Of a stretch of 57,269 bases of DNA, positions 36,323 to 45,107 are shown in pieces (the stretch's first letter is position 1; every line of letters starts with the position of its first letter). The stretch is from assembly GCA_937951625.1 (NCBI GenBank), contig CALFBP010000044.1, positions 1-57,269 on the forward strand, in the 5' to 3' direction. Below the pieces are notes generated by a model. That model was not told the DNA's origin. It did not search any database and was given only the letters and a program-made list of their open reading frames with translations. This DNA is from an uncultured Thermoguttaceae bacterium. GTDB taxonomy: Bacteria > Planctomycetota > Planctomycetia > Pirellulales > Thermoguttaceae. A program made the position numbers and the translations under genes.

Positions 36323-36404
36323 TGCTCGGAAGCCGATGCCAGCATAACGCGAAACGTGCAGGCGCGGCAGGCAGGCCGCATCCACGCCTTACGGCGAGTA
36401 CACC

Positions 36405-37730
36405 ATGAGCAGCAACCACGAACCATCAAAATCGCAAGCCAGTGCCGCCAATCCCGCGGCGTCGATCGGTTTTGAATTGTTTCTCGATTGCGTCCATTGC
36501 GGACTCTGCACTTCGGCCTGCCCGACCTACACCGAGTTGGGCGATGAGAACGACGGCCCACGGGGAAGAATCTATCTGATGCGTCAAATCGCCGAGGGTC
36601 GCATGGAACTTGACGAGAGCATGAGGCGGCATCTGGATCGGTGTCTGGATTGTCGGGCGTGCGAAACGGCGTGCCCTTCCGGCGTGCATTACGGCCGCTT
36701 GATCGAACCTTTCCGGCTGGCGGTCGAAGAGTCGGACAAGGGCCTGGCCAAACGGTTCGACTGGTTCCGGGAACTGGTCTTGTTCCGGCTATTTCCTTAT
36801 GCGAACCGCATCCGGCTAGCGATGGCGCCGGTGCGTTGGGCCCAGCGGTGGGGCCTGTATGGGCTGGCCGAACGCTTAGGACTGTTCCGATTGATCCCTG
36901 GGCGGCTGGGGCAGATGATCACCTTGGTCGGGCCGCCAGTCGATCCAGGAAAGAAGCTGCCCTCGTTTCTGCCCGCCGTGGGCCGGCGGCGTGCCCGGGT
37001 AGCATTTTTCGTCGGCTGCGTGGCCGAGGCCATGTTCCGCCACACGCATTGGGCCACGCTCCGCGTGCTTCAGGAAAATGGTTGCGATATCCTTATCCCG
37101 CAGGGGCAAGGCTGCTGTGGGGCGATCCACTACCACGCGGGTTCCAGCGAGGGAGCGCGTCGGCTGGCCGACGCCAACGTCGCCGCCTTCGAACTGGACG
37201 GCATCGACGCGATAATCGTCAATCATGCCGGTTGCGGGGCCATGCTCAAGGAATACGGCATCCATTGGCATGACGAACGGCAATCGGCGCGGGCCCGCTT
37301 CGCCGCCAAGGTCAGGGACATCAACGAATTCCTCGACCAACTTGGCCTGATACCGCCAACGGGTCGGATCGAGGCCGTGGCCACCTACCACGACGCCTGC
37401 CATCTGGCCCACGCCCAAAAGGTCCGCGACGCCCCCCGGCGAATCCTGGGACAAATCCCCGGCCTCGAACTTCGGGAACTGCCCGAAACCGAGCTGTGTT
37501 GCGGCTCGGCGGGAACTTACAACCTGAACCAACCGGAGATGGCCCAACGCCTCATCCGCCGCAAGCTGGACAACGTGCTCCGCACTGGGGCTACGATCGT
37601 CTTGGCGTCCAACGCTGGCTGCCTACTGCAAATTGGCCGCGAAGTACGGCAGCAACGGCGCCCCCTGACCGTCATGCATCCCATGGACCTGCTCGACCTC
37701 AGCTACCGAGGCATGGGTTTGAGGCCATAA
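36405..37730 (+). CDS. glcF: Glycolate oxidase iron-sulfur subunit GlcF
   Basis: 441 residues. Two 4Fe-4S motifs are present near the N terminus: CVHCGLCTSACP (about residues 29-40) and CLDCRACETACP (about 83-94). Two CCG-type domains follow, marked by GQGCCGAIHYHAG, NHAGCGAML, YHDACHLAHAQ and LCCGSAGTYNL. These bind further clusters or haem-like partners and move electrons from the flavoproteins to the quinone pool. It begins 82 bases after glcE and closes the group. Confidence 0.93.
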   Translation: MSSNHEPSKSQASAANPAASIGFELFLDCVHCGLCTSACPTYTELGDENDGPRGRIYLMRQIAEGRMELDESMRRHLDRCLDCRACETACPSGVHYGRLIEPFRLAVEESDKGLAKRFDWFRELVLFRLFPYANRIRLAMAPVRWAQRWGLYGLAERLGLFRLIPGRLGQMITLVGPPVDPGKKLPSFLPAVGRRRARVAFFVGCVAEAMFRHTHWATLRVLQENGCDILIPQGQGCCGAIHYHAGSSEGARRLADANVAAFELDGIDAIIVNHAGCGAMLKEYGIHWHDERQSARARFAAKVRDINEFLDQLGLIPPTGRIEAVATYHDACHLAHAQKVRDAPRRILGQIPGLELRELPETELCCGSAGTYNLNQPEMAQRLIRRKLDNVLRTGATIVLASNAGCLLQIGREVRQQRRPLTVMHPMDLLDLSYRGMGLRP

Positions 37731-37796
37731 CGGCCAAGCCAAGGCCCCCTTCGCGGCTCAGAATCGCTCGCGCCCCGACGCGCGTCGCGGACGGTT

Positions 37797-38756
37797 TCAA
37801 CTTCGGGTCCAAGCCTTGTAGATCTCCGGCAAATCGGCTTCCTTCGGTGTTCGCGTGTAGCCCACCACGCGGAAACGAAGCTGGACCGACTTGCCTGCCC
37901 CCAATTGCCACGGCTTGTCCAGGAAAAAGAATGGGGTGGGCGAGATGAAACCGTAATCGCGGGTAAACCAGGGACAATGCTTCCAAGGGTTGAGCGGGTG
38001 ATTGAAAAGGGCCACGCCTTCGACCACCGTGCCTGGAATGCCCGATCGTTGATTGTAAAACGTACACCACGCCGCCGGTTGGCCGAAGGTGGCCTTTTCG
38101 CCTTGCTGGCCGGCGGCGTTCTCCAACGTGCCGCCCGCCCAAGGGATCAGGTCCGCCGCCGCCCGCAACGAAAACAACGCATGATTCGTCTTCTCAATGG
38201 TCACGTCCTGAACGGCGGTCCATTGGATTTCCACGTCGATCCATCGCAGTTCGTCGCTGACGACGTGAACAGCGATCCTCCGCGTGTCGGTCATGACCGG
38301 TTCCTGGCCAGGGCGGCGCCACTCGCAGGCGTCGTGGATTTCCGCCGACTGGGGCGTCACCTCGCCCAGTCGAAGCCCCTTCGACACGATTTGTCCAAGC
38401 TCGACGGGCCCCTGCCAGTAGTTTCCGCCGTTCACCCGGTCGCAAGCGAAGAAAACGGAGCGATGATGAGGGTACGGGACGCAGGTCTCGCTCGTGAGCG
38501 ACAAGCCCGAGCTGGGACCCGAAAACGGATACAAATAAGGGTACTTCTGCGTCGGATGGGCCCGATAGCTCGTCAGCGGGTGATTGGCCCAGCGGAGCCA
38601 AATCTGCGGGCCTTCCTGATAGGCGGTGAGCTTTTCGGAACCGGGCTCGGGCTTGATCTGGGCGAAGGCCTCGACGCCGGCGGCAGCTCCCCAAGGCAGC
38701 GCGGCCGCAAACAATCCTTTCAACACATCGCGTCGCGTGGGATGGTTTAAGCTCAT
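37797..38756 (-). CDS. DUF6807 (PmoA-like) exported protein
   Basis: 319 residues. A twin-arginine-type leader is visible (TRRDVLKGLFAAALPWGAAA), so export in folded form is predicted. The rest matches the DUF6807 pattern: YPYLYPFSGPSSGLSLTSE, PHHRSVFFACDRVNGGNYW and FTRDYGFISPTPFFFLD, with several histidines and tyrosines. Members are common in planctomycetes near sugar catabolism and secreted dehydrogenase genes; no activity is established. The ATG at 38756 has GAGGAG seven bases upstream. It converges with glcF (66 bases apart). Confidence 0.82.
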   Translation of the reverse strand: MSLNHPTRRDVLKGLFAAALPWGAAAGVEAFAQIKPEPGSEKLTAYQEGPQIWLRWANHPLTSYRAHPTQKYPYLYPFSGPSSGLSLTSETCVPYPHHRSVFFACDRVNGGNYWQGPVELGQIVSKGLRLGEVTPQSAEIHDACEWRRPGQEPVMTDTRRIAVHVVSDELRWIDVEIQWTAVQDVTIEKTNHALFSLRAAADLIPWAGGTLENAAGQQGEKATFGQPAAWCTFYNQRSGIPGTVVEGVALFNHPLNPWKHCPWFTRDYGFISPTPFFFLDKPWQLGAGKSVQLRFRVVGYTRTPKEADLPEIYKAWTRS

Positions 38757-38900
38757 CTCGGTGCTCCTCAAGCAGACCTCCGGATGGACCGTGGAGGGAA
38801 GGGAACGGAAACCGGAAACAGCGAGCGGCCCTTCCGGGCTGACACCGCCCTCCGATTCTTCACGACGCCGCGGCCGCTGTCCATCCCCAAACGTTGCCCA

Positions 38901-39899
38901 TCACTGGACGAAGCGTTCTTCCTCTTGGTTGGCGTGGATGGTGATCTCGCCAGCGTCCTCCAGACGTCGGATCACGTCGACGATCTGCTGTTGCACCTGC
39001 TCGACAGCCGACGCCCGCACCGGCCCAAGGTACTCCATCTCTTCCACCAACATGGCCGCCGCGCGCTTCGACATGTTGTTGAGGATCTTCTGCTTGAGTT
39101 CTTCGCTCGCGCCTTTGAGGGCCATGGCCCACTGCGAGTTTTCCACATTCTTCAAGATCGTCTGAATGTCGCGATCCGAGAACTTGGTGATGTCGTCGAA
39201 GACGAACATCAAGCGGCGGATTTCCTCGACAAGCTCCGGGTCTTCCTGGGCGAGATTCTCCAGCAGGGTCCGCTCCGTCGCCCGGTCGATCACGTTGAGG
39301 ATTTCGGCCACCGCCTCGACGCCGCCGGCGTTCTTGAATTGTTGGCTCATCACGCTCGACATGCGGCTTTCCAAGCCTTGTTCAACTTCATGGATGATCT
39401 CGGGACTGGTTTGCCGCATGGTGGCAATGCGGCGGACGACCGAGAGCTGGCGGTCGGCTGGCAGACCGCTGATGACCGCCGCGGCCTGGGCCGGCGACAT
39501 GTGCGAGAGGATGAGGGCGATGGTCTGGGGATGCTCGTCGATGATGAAAGTGAGCAGGTTCTGGCTGTCGACTTTCTGGAGAAATCCGAAAGGGAGGGCC
39601 TCGATCGATTGACGCACGTTGTCCAATGTGGCCGTAGCGTTCTTGCCCAACGCCCGTTCCAACAGGGTCTTGGCCACGGACATGCCCCCGGAGCCTGCGA
39701 TCATCCCCGCCGGACTGGCCCCGATGAATTCTTGGATAACCTGTTGTTGCTCCTCACCCGTGATATGCTCCGTCTTCGCGATCTCGATCGAGACGGCCTC
39801 CACTTGCGCAGGCTCAAGCTTGGCCATCAATTGGGCAGCTTGATCCTCGGGCAGCGACATCAAAAGGACGGCTGCTTTATGGATGTCAGAACCCGCCAT
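38901..39899 (-). CDS. fliG: Flagellar motor switch protein FliG
   Basis: 332 residues, full length. FliG sits on the MS ring and receives torque from the stator. Conserved parts are KAAVLLMSLPEDQAAQLM (N domain), EHPQTIALILSHM (middle domain), and the C domain with charged helix LMFVFDDITKFSDRDIQTIL and VRASAVEQVQQQIVDVIRRL. Torque-helix charged residues seem kept. It begins at ATG 39899 (GAGGGC upstream); TTG 39908 is possible. No other flagellar gene lies in the window, so it is separated from the MS ring and export genes, which is atypical but seen in genomes with scattered flagellar loci. Confidence 0.93.
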   Translation of the reverse strand: MAGSDIHKAAVLLMSLPEDQAAQLMAKLEPAQVEAVSIEIAKTEHITGEEQQQVIQEFIGASPAGMIAGSGGMSVAKTLLERALGKNATATLDNVRQSIEALPFGFLQKVDSQNLLTFIIDEHPQTIALILSHMSPAQAAAVISGLPADRQLSVVRRIATMRQTSPEIIHEVEQGLESRMSSVMSQQFKNAGGVEAVAEILNVIDRATERTLLENLAQEDPELVEEIRRLMFVFDDITKFSDRDIQTILKNVENSQWAMALKGASEELKQKILNNMSKRAAAMLVEEMEYLGPVRASAVEQVQQQIVDVIRRLEDAGEITIHANQEEERFVQ

Positions 39900-40089
39900 G
39901 CCACCCAAGCCCTCTATGGGTCGCGGTTTGCCTGCGCCGCAGAGTTTCCGAATTCGGCGCTTCTCGGCCCTTATCGGCGGTTTGGTACGCGAGCTTTAGA
40001 GCAGCTCGCTAGAGTTCAAAAGGGTGGAGGCGATAGCCATTCAAGGGGGTATTGCGTAACCCGGAAAACGAAACCACCTTCTTGCACGG

Positions 40090-40575
40090 CTAAGCGCGGA
40101 GTTCGCATAGAGCCGACTGCCCGAAGCTCTCCTCCACTTCAATGCGGATTGCCAGGGATGTCGTATCCATCTGTCGGGAAAGCTCTTCCTTCAGCCGTAC
40201 ACCAATGTAGCGGGCCAGCAACTCCGCGGTGGTGTTAACCAATGGCAAGATCACGCAATTATCGCGGGGAAACACCCAACGGCGGTTGTCGAACCGGGCG
40301 ACGACCTCGTCGCCCTCGATGGTGACACGAATCTGTGGGTGCTCGGAGGGCAGGAGGACGTAATGGTCCAATTCGGCCAGGATCTTGCGCAGGGCCTCCC
40401 GAAGGGCGACAAAGTCCACGACGTAGTGATTCTCGTCGAGCGGGCCCTGGACCTCCGCCGCCACCCGGTAATTATGACCATGCAAACGCTCGCACTGGCC
40501 ACCCGCAAAGGTAATGAAGTGCCCTGCGCTGAACCCTAGCTCGTTCTTGGCGACGCGAACGCGATACGACTCCAT
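40090..40575 (-). CDS. queD: 6-carboxy-5,6,7,8-tetrahydropterin synthase / PTPS family (QueD-like)
   Basis: 161 residues. Zinc ligands are visible in FSAGHF and in HGH of ERLHGHNY. The catalytic cysteine is spaced as C-x3-HGH (CERLHGH), the QueD pattern, rather than that of eukaryotic PTPS. The end has the usual acidic strand (RIEVEESFGQSA). QueD makes 6-carboxytetrahydropterin in the pathway to 7-deazaguanine (queuosine). Length is about 40 residues above E. coli QueD because of an insert around residues 85-120. queC, queE and queF are not nearby. The ATG at 40575 has no obvious ribosome binding site. Confidence 0.88.
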   Translation of the reverse strand: MESYRVRVAKNELGFSAGHFITFAGGQCERLHGHNYRVAAEVQGPLDENHYVVDFVALREALRKILAELDHYVLLPSEHPQIRVTIEGDEVVARFDNRRWVFPRDNCVILPLVNTTAELLARYIGVRLKEELSRQMDTTSLAIRIEVEESFGQSALCELRA

Positions 40576-40967
40576 GGCAATTTTTATTGTAATCCGCGGC
40601 GATCCCCGCCGGACAGTGGTTCGTCTGCGACGTGTCTTTACTCGTGGTTTTGGTCGCTCCCTGCCGAGATGGTTAAACCTCTCTACGGCTTACCCTCGAC
40701 GAGTCGGCGTCGGAATACCCCCATCTGAGGAATAATAATACCCCCCTATCTAAAAGTACAACCGGGAAGGTCAACGTCTCGAAAGGTGGGGACCGCCCGG
40801 CATTCGCGAACTGCGGTATCGGTCCTAACTCTTGCCGCAAAAATCCTTAACGCGGCGGCTTTTTCTGCCTTGAAGTTGATTCCAAGCTACAATTAGGAGA
40901 GCTACTAAATAGCCGACAACGTGTTTGCACACCAAATAGGAGGCTATGGTTAGCGCTGTCTTTATTG
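40576..40967. other. Divergent intergenic region with AATACCCCC repeats
   Basis: 392 bases between queD and the prepilin peptidase gene. Two direct copies of AATACCCCC begin 23 bases apart (40714-40722 and 40737-40745), and an inverted copy lies beyond queD at 40045-40053. A TACAAT at 40888-40893 could be a -10 box for the pilus genes but has no matching -35. A strong AGGAGG is at 40938-40943. Confidence 0.45.
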
Positions 40968-41555
40968 ATGGAGCGGGTCCTTTTAGCGCCACCGACGATG
41001 TGGGTAGAGATTCTCATCACGATTTTGGTAGCGGGGTTCACGTTGGCGTGCATGTGGATTGACGTCCGCGCCCGGCGAATCCCCAATTGGCTGACTGTGC
41101 CATCCTTTGCATTGGGAGTTGCTGTTCATGCGGTGGCGGGCGGCTGGACAGGACTGCTGACATCGTTGGGGGGATTCGCGACCGGTTTCACCATTCTCTT
41201 CGTGCTATGGTTGTTCGGCGGCGGCGGTGGCGGGGATGTGAAAATGCTCGGCGCCCTGGGCGCGTGGCTCGGCGCGACATTGGTCCTCTTTGCATTTCTC
41301 GCCAGCGCGGTCGTGACCATCTTTATTGTTTTGGGGGCGATCCTGTGGGAAGTTTTTTTCGGAGACAAAGCCAAGGGCGATCCTGTGGCAAAACGATCGA
41401 AAAAAGACGCCAGTGGTGCGCGTTTCGCCCCCAAGGTATCTTCCGGGCTCAGACTCAAGTTGCCTTACGCCGTGCCGCTGGCCATCGGCACTTGGGCAGT
41501 GCTTGCGTTCTGCTGGTGGCGATTCGGAGGGCTGTTTGAAGGCGGACTGTTTTAG
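40968..41555 (+). CDS. cpaA: Prepilin peptidase, TadV/CpaA type (peptidase A24)
   Basis: 195 residues, an integral membrane aspartic protease that cuts Flp-type prepilins. The first catalytic Asp is in MWIDVRARRIPNWL and the second in GGGGGDVKMLGALG, a GxGD-type motif. Four to five hydrophobic helices are visible. The start is uncertain: ATG 40968, TTG 40965 and ATG 40998 are in frame, but AGGAGG at 40938-40943 is 24 bases before 40968. An out-of-frame ATG at 40946 stands right after that AGGAGG. The gene is followed by cpaB after about 100 bases and heads the Tad group. Confidence 0.85.
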   Translation: MERVLLAPPTMWVEILITILVAGFTLACMWIDVRARRIPNWLTVPSFALGVAVHAVAGGWTGLLTSLGGFATGFTILFVLWLFGGGGGGDVKMLGALGAWLGATLVLFAFLASAVVTIFIVLGAILWEVFFGDKAKGDPVAKRSKKDASGARFAPKVSSGLRLKLPYAVPLAIGTWAVLAFCWWRFGGLFEGGLF

Positions 41556-41658
41556 AGCAGATTGTCGTCAGAAACGGAGTAAGGTGAGCGAGAATTAGGC
41601 AGGCGCGGGAGGGAGGCCCGACAGAACTAGGCGGTCGGTTCCGACGGGAGCAGTTCTC

Positions 41659-42723
41659 ATGCAACGCATCAGTCCCGGCACGATCATCGTTGGGGTGTTC
41701 GCGATTTGCCTCGGGTTGCTGGCCATGTATGCGGTCAAACGCTACATGACGCCGACAGAGCTACCGCCGCCTGAACCCCCTCGAGTGGAAACCCTTCGCA
41801 TCCCGGTGGCTGCCATCGATTTGCCCAAGGGTCGCACGGTAAACGAAAGCGACGTCATGACGCTTACCATGACGCGGGAACAGGCCGTGGAGGCCAAGTT
41901 CCCGCCGATTTATATGGACCGCGTGGCCCAGATCCAAGGCCGGATTTTGAAGGAACCGATCAAGGCGGGCCGCCCGTTCGAACCCTCGGTGTTTTATCCG
42001 GTTGGGATGGGACCGGACCCGACCGAGGAATTGAAACCCGGGGAAAGGGCGGTGGTCATCCCTTTTGCTCGCGATAGCGTGGACGACCAGTTCCTCGTGC
42101 CCGGCTCCATAGTGGATGTCCTATTCCGAGCCAACCCGGATCCCGCGATTGGGGCAGCCGACGCCACAGTGACCCTTCTCAGCGGGGTTCGCGTGTTGGC
42201 CGTGGGAAAGGAGACGGTCGCTGGCACCAAAGACAAGACCGAGGAGGAGCCTAGCGGAAAGCCCACACGGACGGTGACCCTCGCCGTGACGCAGACTCAG
42301 GCCCGCGCGATTAAGGTCGTCGAGGGGAGGGGAAGCATGATGATTGCCCTTCGCAACAAGAACGACACTGCCCTGGCCGAAGCTGGAGGCCCCACGAGTC
42401 TGCCGGGCCTTTTGGGCATGAAGGAACCGGCGCGACCGTTCGTGTCGGAGATTTATCGGCGCGGGGCCTATTCGGCGATTACGTTTGCGGGCGGGGCACG
42501 CGAAAAGATCAAACTGGATCCGCCCTATGGTTTACCGGTTTCCCAGGAGCCCAAAGGCGATAAAGCGAAGGAGATTGAGGTCTGGCCTTATGGCTGGGGT
42601 TCGGGGGGCGGCGTTTGGTGGCCCTGGACAGGGGCATGGCCGGGAGCCGTTAACTGGGGCGGCGTGAATGCCTGGGGTGGCTGGGGACGCGGTTGGGGTG
42701 GCGGTTGGGGGTGGGGACGCTAA
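41659..42723 (+). CDS. cpaB: Flp pilus assembly protein CpaB with Trp/Gly-rich C-terminal tail
   Basis: 354 residues. An N-terminal membrane anchor (TIIVGVFAICLGLLAMYAVKRY) is followed by the SAF/CpaB region: IPVAAIDLPKGRTVNESDVM, IQGRILKEPIKAGRPFEPS and, in the RcpC part, FLVPGSIVDVLF. Then comes TVTLAVTQTQARAIKVVEGRGSMMIALRN, split by normal linkers. CpaB is thought to help place the secretin and pilus in the cell envelope. The last 47 residues (about 308-354) contain 12 Trp and are almost wholly Trp and Gly, with a few Pro, Asn and Arg; this is not a usual CpaB feature. The start at 41659 suits the signal anchor. cpaF follows after four bases. Confidence 0.9.
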   Translation: MQRISPGTIIVGVFAICLGLLAMYAVKRYMTPTELPPPEPPRVETLRIPVAAIDLPKGRTVNESDVMTLTMTREQAVEAKFPPIYMDRVAQIQGRILKEPIKAGRPFEPSVFYPVGMGPDPTEELKPGERAVVIPFARDSVDDQFLVPGSIVDVLFRANPDPAIGAADATVTLLSGVRVLAVGKETVAGTKDKTEEEPSGKPTRTVTLAVTQTQARAIKVVEGRGSMMIALRNKNDTALAEAGGPTSLPGLLGMKEPARPFVSEIYRRGAYSAITFAGGAREKIKLDPPYGLPVSQEPKGDKAKEIEVWPYGWGSGGGVWWPWTGAWPGAVNWGGVNAWGGWGRGWGGGWGWGR

Positions 42724-42727
42724 AAAA

Positions 42728-44134
42728 ATGACGATCGATGCCACACCTGTCACACGCCCGGTCGATTCCCCCTTCGTGATCGATCCTGCCGAACTCGAGT
42801 TTCAACGCCTCAAAACGGCCGTGCATGAGGAACTCGTCGAGTCGCTCGATCTGTCGCGAATTGGCGAGATGGATCGCGACTGGCTCAGGGCCGAAATTCG
42901 CCGCTTGGGCGAAGAAATCTGCCGCGAGCGGGGCAAAGACCTTTCCGAAGAAGGTCACCGCCGCATGTTGGACGAGTTGTTGGACGAGATCTTCGGTCTC
43001 GGTCCGCTGGAATGCCTGATGCAGGACCCCGCGATCAGCGACATCTTGGTCAACGGCCCTCACGAGGTGTTTGTCGAACGCCATGGGCGGCTAGAGCGGG
43101 CGGAGGTGATTTTCGCCGACGAGCGCCATTTGATGCGGATCATTCAGCGCATCGTGGCGAAAGTGGGCCGGCGGATTGACGAAGTCAGTCCGATGGTCGA
43201 CGCCCGGCTCCCCGACGGCTCGCGCGTCAACGCCATCATTCCGCCCTTGGCCTTGGACGGCCCCAAGCTCTCCATCCGCCGTTTTGGCAAGCATCGCTTG
43301 AAGGCCGACGATCTGGTCGCACTAGGCACTGCTCCACCCGAGATGATGCAGTTCCTCGAGGCCGCGGTGCGGGCGAGGGTGAGTTTTTTGATTTCCGGTG
43401 GGACGGGGGCAGGCAAGACGACCTTGCTCAATGCCCTCTCCGCGTTCATTCCTCGCGGCGAGCGATTGATTACCATCGAGGATTCCGCCGAGTTGATGCT
43501 CGATCACATCCATGTGGTGCGACTGGAGACCCGCGACGCCAACGTGGAGGGAATGGGGATGGTGACGCAGCGGGACCTGGTCCGCAACAGCCTGCGGATG
43601 CGTCCTGACCGCATCTTGGTGGGCGAGGTCCGCGGCGCGGAGGCTTTGGACATGCTCCAGGCCATGAACACCGGCCACGAGGGCTCGTTGACGACGATCC
43701 ACGCCAACGACACCCGCGACGCCCTGGCCCGACTTGAGATGATGGTCGCCATGACCGGTTTGGAACTGCCGATCCCGGTGGTGCGGCAGTACATTGCCGC
43801 CGGGATCCGCCTCGTGGTCCACGTGACGCGGTTGCAAGGCGGTGCGCGGAAGATCACACGGATCACGGAATTGGTGGGCGTCGAGGGCGGGACGTATCAG
43901 TTGGAGGACATTTTCGGCTATCGCCAGACGGGGGTGGATGCCGAGGGCAACGCCGTGGGAGAGTTCTACGTCACCGGTTACATTCCCGCCTGCGTGGAGC
44001 GACTGAGAACGAGCGGGCTACCGATTCCGGACGCTTGGTTCGCGCGGCGGACCATTCCCGACCGCCCCCGCACCGACGGCCCAGCTCTGCCGGAATATCA
44101 TCTCCCGCCTTACGAGCCCCCTCATGAGTCTTGA
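42728..44134 (+). CDS. cpaF: Tad secretion ATPase CpaF/TadA
   Basis: 468 residues. A hexameric secretion ATPase that powers Flp pilus extension and retraction. Visible motifs: [19 protein letters not shown] in the N-terminal domain; Walker A GGTGAGKT at 224-231; the Asp/Glu box ITIEDSAEL; Walker B ILVGEVRG near 296-303; and the His box [14 protein letters not shown]. The C terminus is Pro-rich. An open frame reaches 42668, but the ATG at 42728 starts the family-like sequence and sits four bases after the cpaB stop. tadB overlaps its 3' end by 11 bases. Confidence 0.95.
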   Translation: MTIDATPVTRPVDSPFVIDPAELEFQRLKTAVHEELVESLDLSRIGEMDRDWLRAEIRRLGEEICRERGKDLSEEGHRRMLDELLDEIFGLGPLECLMQDPAISDILVNGPHEVFVERHGRLERAEVIFADERHLMRIIQRIVAKVGRRIDEVSPMVDARLPDGSRVNAIIPPLALDGPKLSIRRFGKHRLKADDLVALGTAPPEMMQFLEAAVRARVSFLISGGTGAGKTTLLNALSAFIPRGERLITIEDSAELMLDHIHVVRLETRDANVEGMGMVTQRDLVRNSLRMRPDRILVGEVRGAEALDMLQAMNTGHEGSLTTIHANDTRDALARLEMMVAMTGLELPIPVVRQYIAAGIRLVVHVTRLQGGARKITRITELVGVEGGTYQLEDIFGYRQTGVDAEGNAVGEFYVTGYIPACVERLRTSGLPIPDAWFARRTIPDRPRTDGPALPEYHLPPYEPPHES

Positions 44135-45056
44135 AACCGTTTCGGTAATCGTGTTTGTGGCTGTCGTCGCGGTGGTGGGGGCCATCGCGATGGTGGTGCG
44201 CGACCTCCGGGCGGCGCGCCGCCTCGCGCAACCCGTCGCCGTCCAGCCCGCCCGACTCCAGCGCATCAAACGTCCCGAGCCGGAAGCTGAAGCCGGTATT
44301 TCCGTGGCGGGATTCGACCGCTGGTTGGAAGGCTTGATCCAGGACGCCGGACTGGATTGGAATCCCCTGCTGACGGCAATCCTGATGGTCGCCTGGGGGC
44401 TGCTCTGCGGGGTTACCTTGTTCACTTTCAGTGAACGGTTCCCCATGGCAGTGGTGGCCGGGCTGCTCGCCATCCCCCTGCCCCTAGCTTGGCTGATCCT
44501 GCGCCGTGCTCGGCGGTTGGCACGACTGCAAGATCAGATGCCCCAGGCCCTAGACGTCCTCGCCCGAAGCATCCGCGCCGGTCAAACGCTGGAACAAGCT
44601 ATCGAACTGGTGGGCGACCATTGTCCCGAGCCGTTGGGCCACGAGTTTCGTTGGTGTGCCCGGCAACTGAGCATGGGTCTCGGCCTGCCCGCCGTGATGC
44701 GCTCCCTCGTACGGCGGCTGCCGCTTTATGATGTGCGGATCCTTGCTACTACGCTGGTCGTCCATCGGCAGATGGGCGGGAACGTCGTCACCGTGTTGGA
44801 GCGGTTAGCCCAAGTCACTCGCGATCGGTTGAATAGTCGGCGTCAATTGCGGGCGATGACCGCGGCGGGCCGGGCTTCGGCGGCCTTCATCGCCGTGGTT
44901 ACCCCGGCCGTTTTCCTCTATTTTGTCCTCTTCCGACCCGACTACGTGGCGGAGATGCTGGGCACACCCTTGGGGCAGTCGATGTTGGCCATCGCCGCGC
45001 TATTGGAAATCGTGGGTTTGATCTGGATGGCTCGTTTGTTGCGGTCCACCTATTGA
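44124..45056 (+). CDS. tadB: Tad inner-membrane platform protein TadB (T2SSF domain)
   Basis: 310 residues. An N-terminal membrane helix is followed by a basic loop, further helices near residues 85-130, and the T2SSF core. The core shows MPQALDVLARSIRAGQTLEQAIELV and RQMGGNVVTVLERLAQVTRDR, both characteristic. Two final helices close it. TadB and TadC form the membrane platform contacted by CpaF. The ATG overlaps the end of cpaF, showing coupled expression. Confidence 0.92.
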   Translation: MSLETVSVIVFVAVVAVVGAIAMVVRDLRAARRLAQPVAVQPARLQRIKRPEPEAEAGISVAGFDRWLEGLIQDAGLDWNPLLTAILMVAWGLLCGVTLFTFSERFPMAVVAGLLAIPLPLAWLILRRARRLARLQDQMPQALDVLARSIRAGQTLEQAIELVGDHCPEPLGHEFRWCARQLSMGLGLPAVMRSLVRRLPLYDVRILATTLVVHRQMGGNVVTVLERLAQVTRDRLNSRRQLRAMTAAGRASAAFIAVVTPAVFLYFVLFRPDYVAEMLGTPLGQSMLAIAALLEIVGLIWMARLLRSTY

Positions 45057-45107
45057 ACCGCGGAGGATGCCTCGAAGCGAACGGATGAAATTTTCGGGAG
45101 TGCTGGC

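Noticed and set aside
38784-40238. Plus-strand frame of 484 codons over fliG
   Set aside because: Antisense shadow of an intact fliG.
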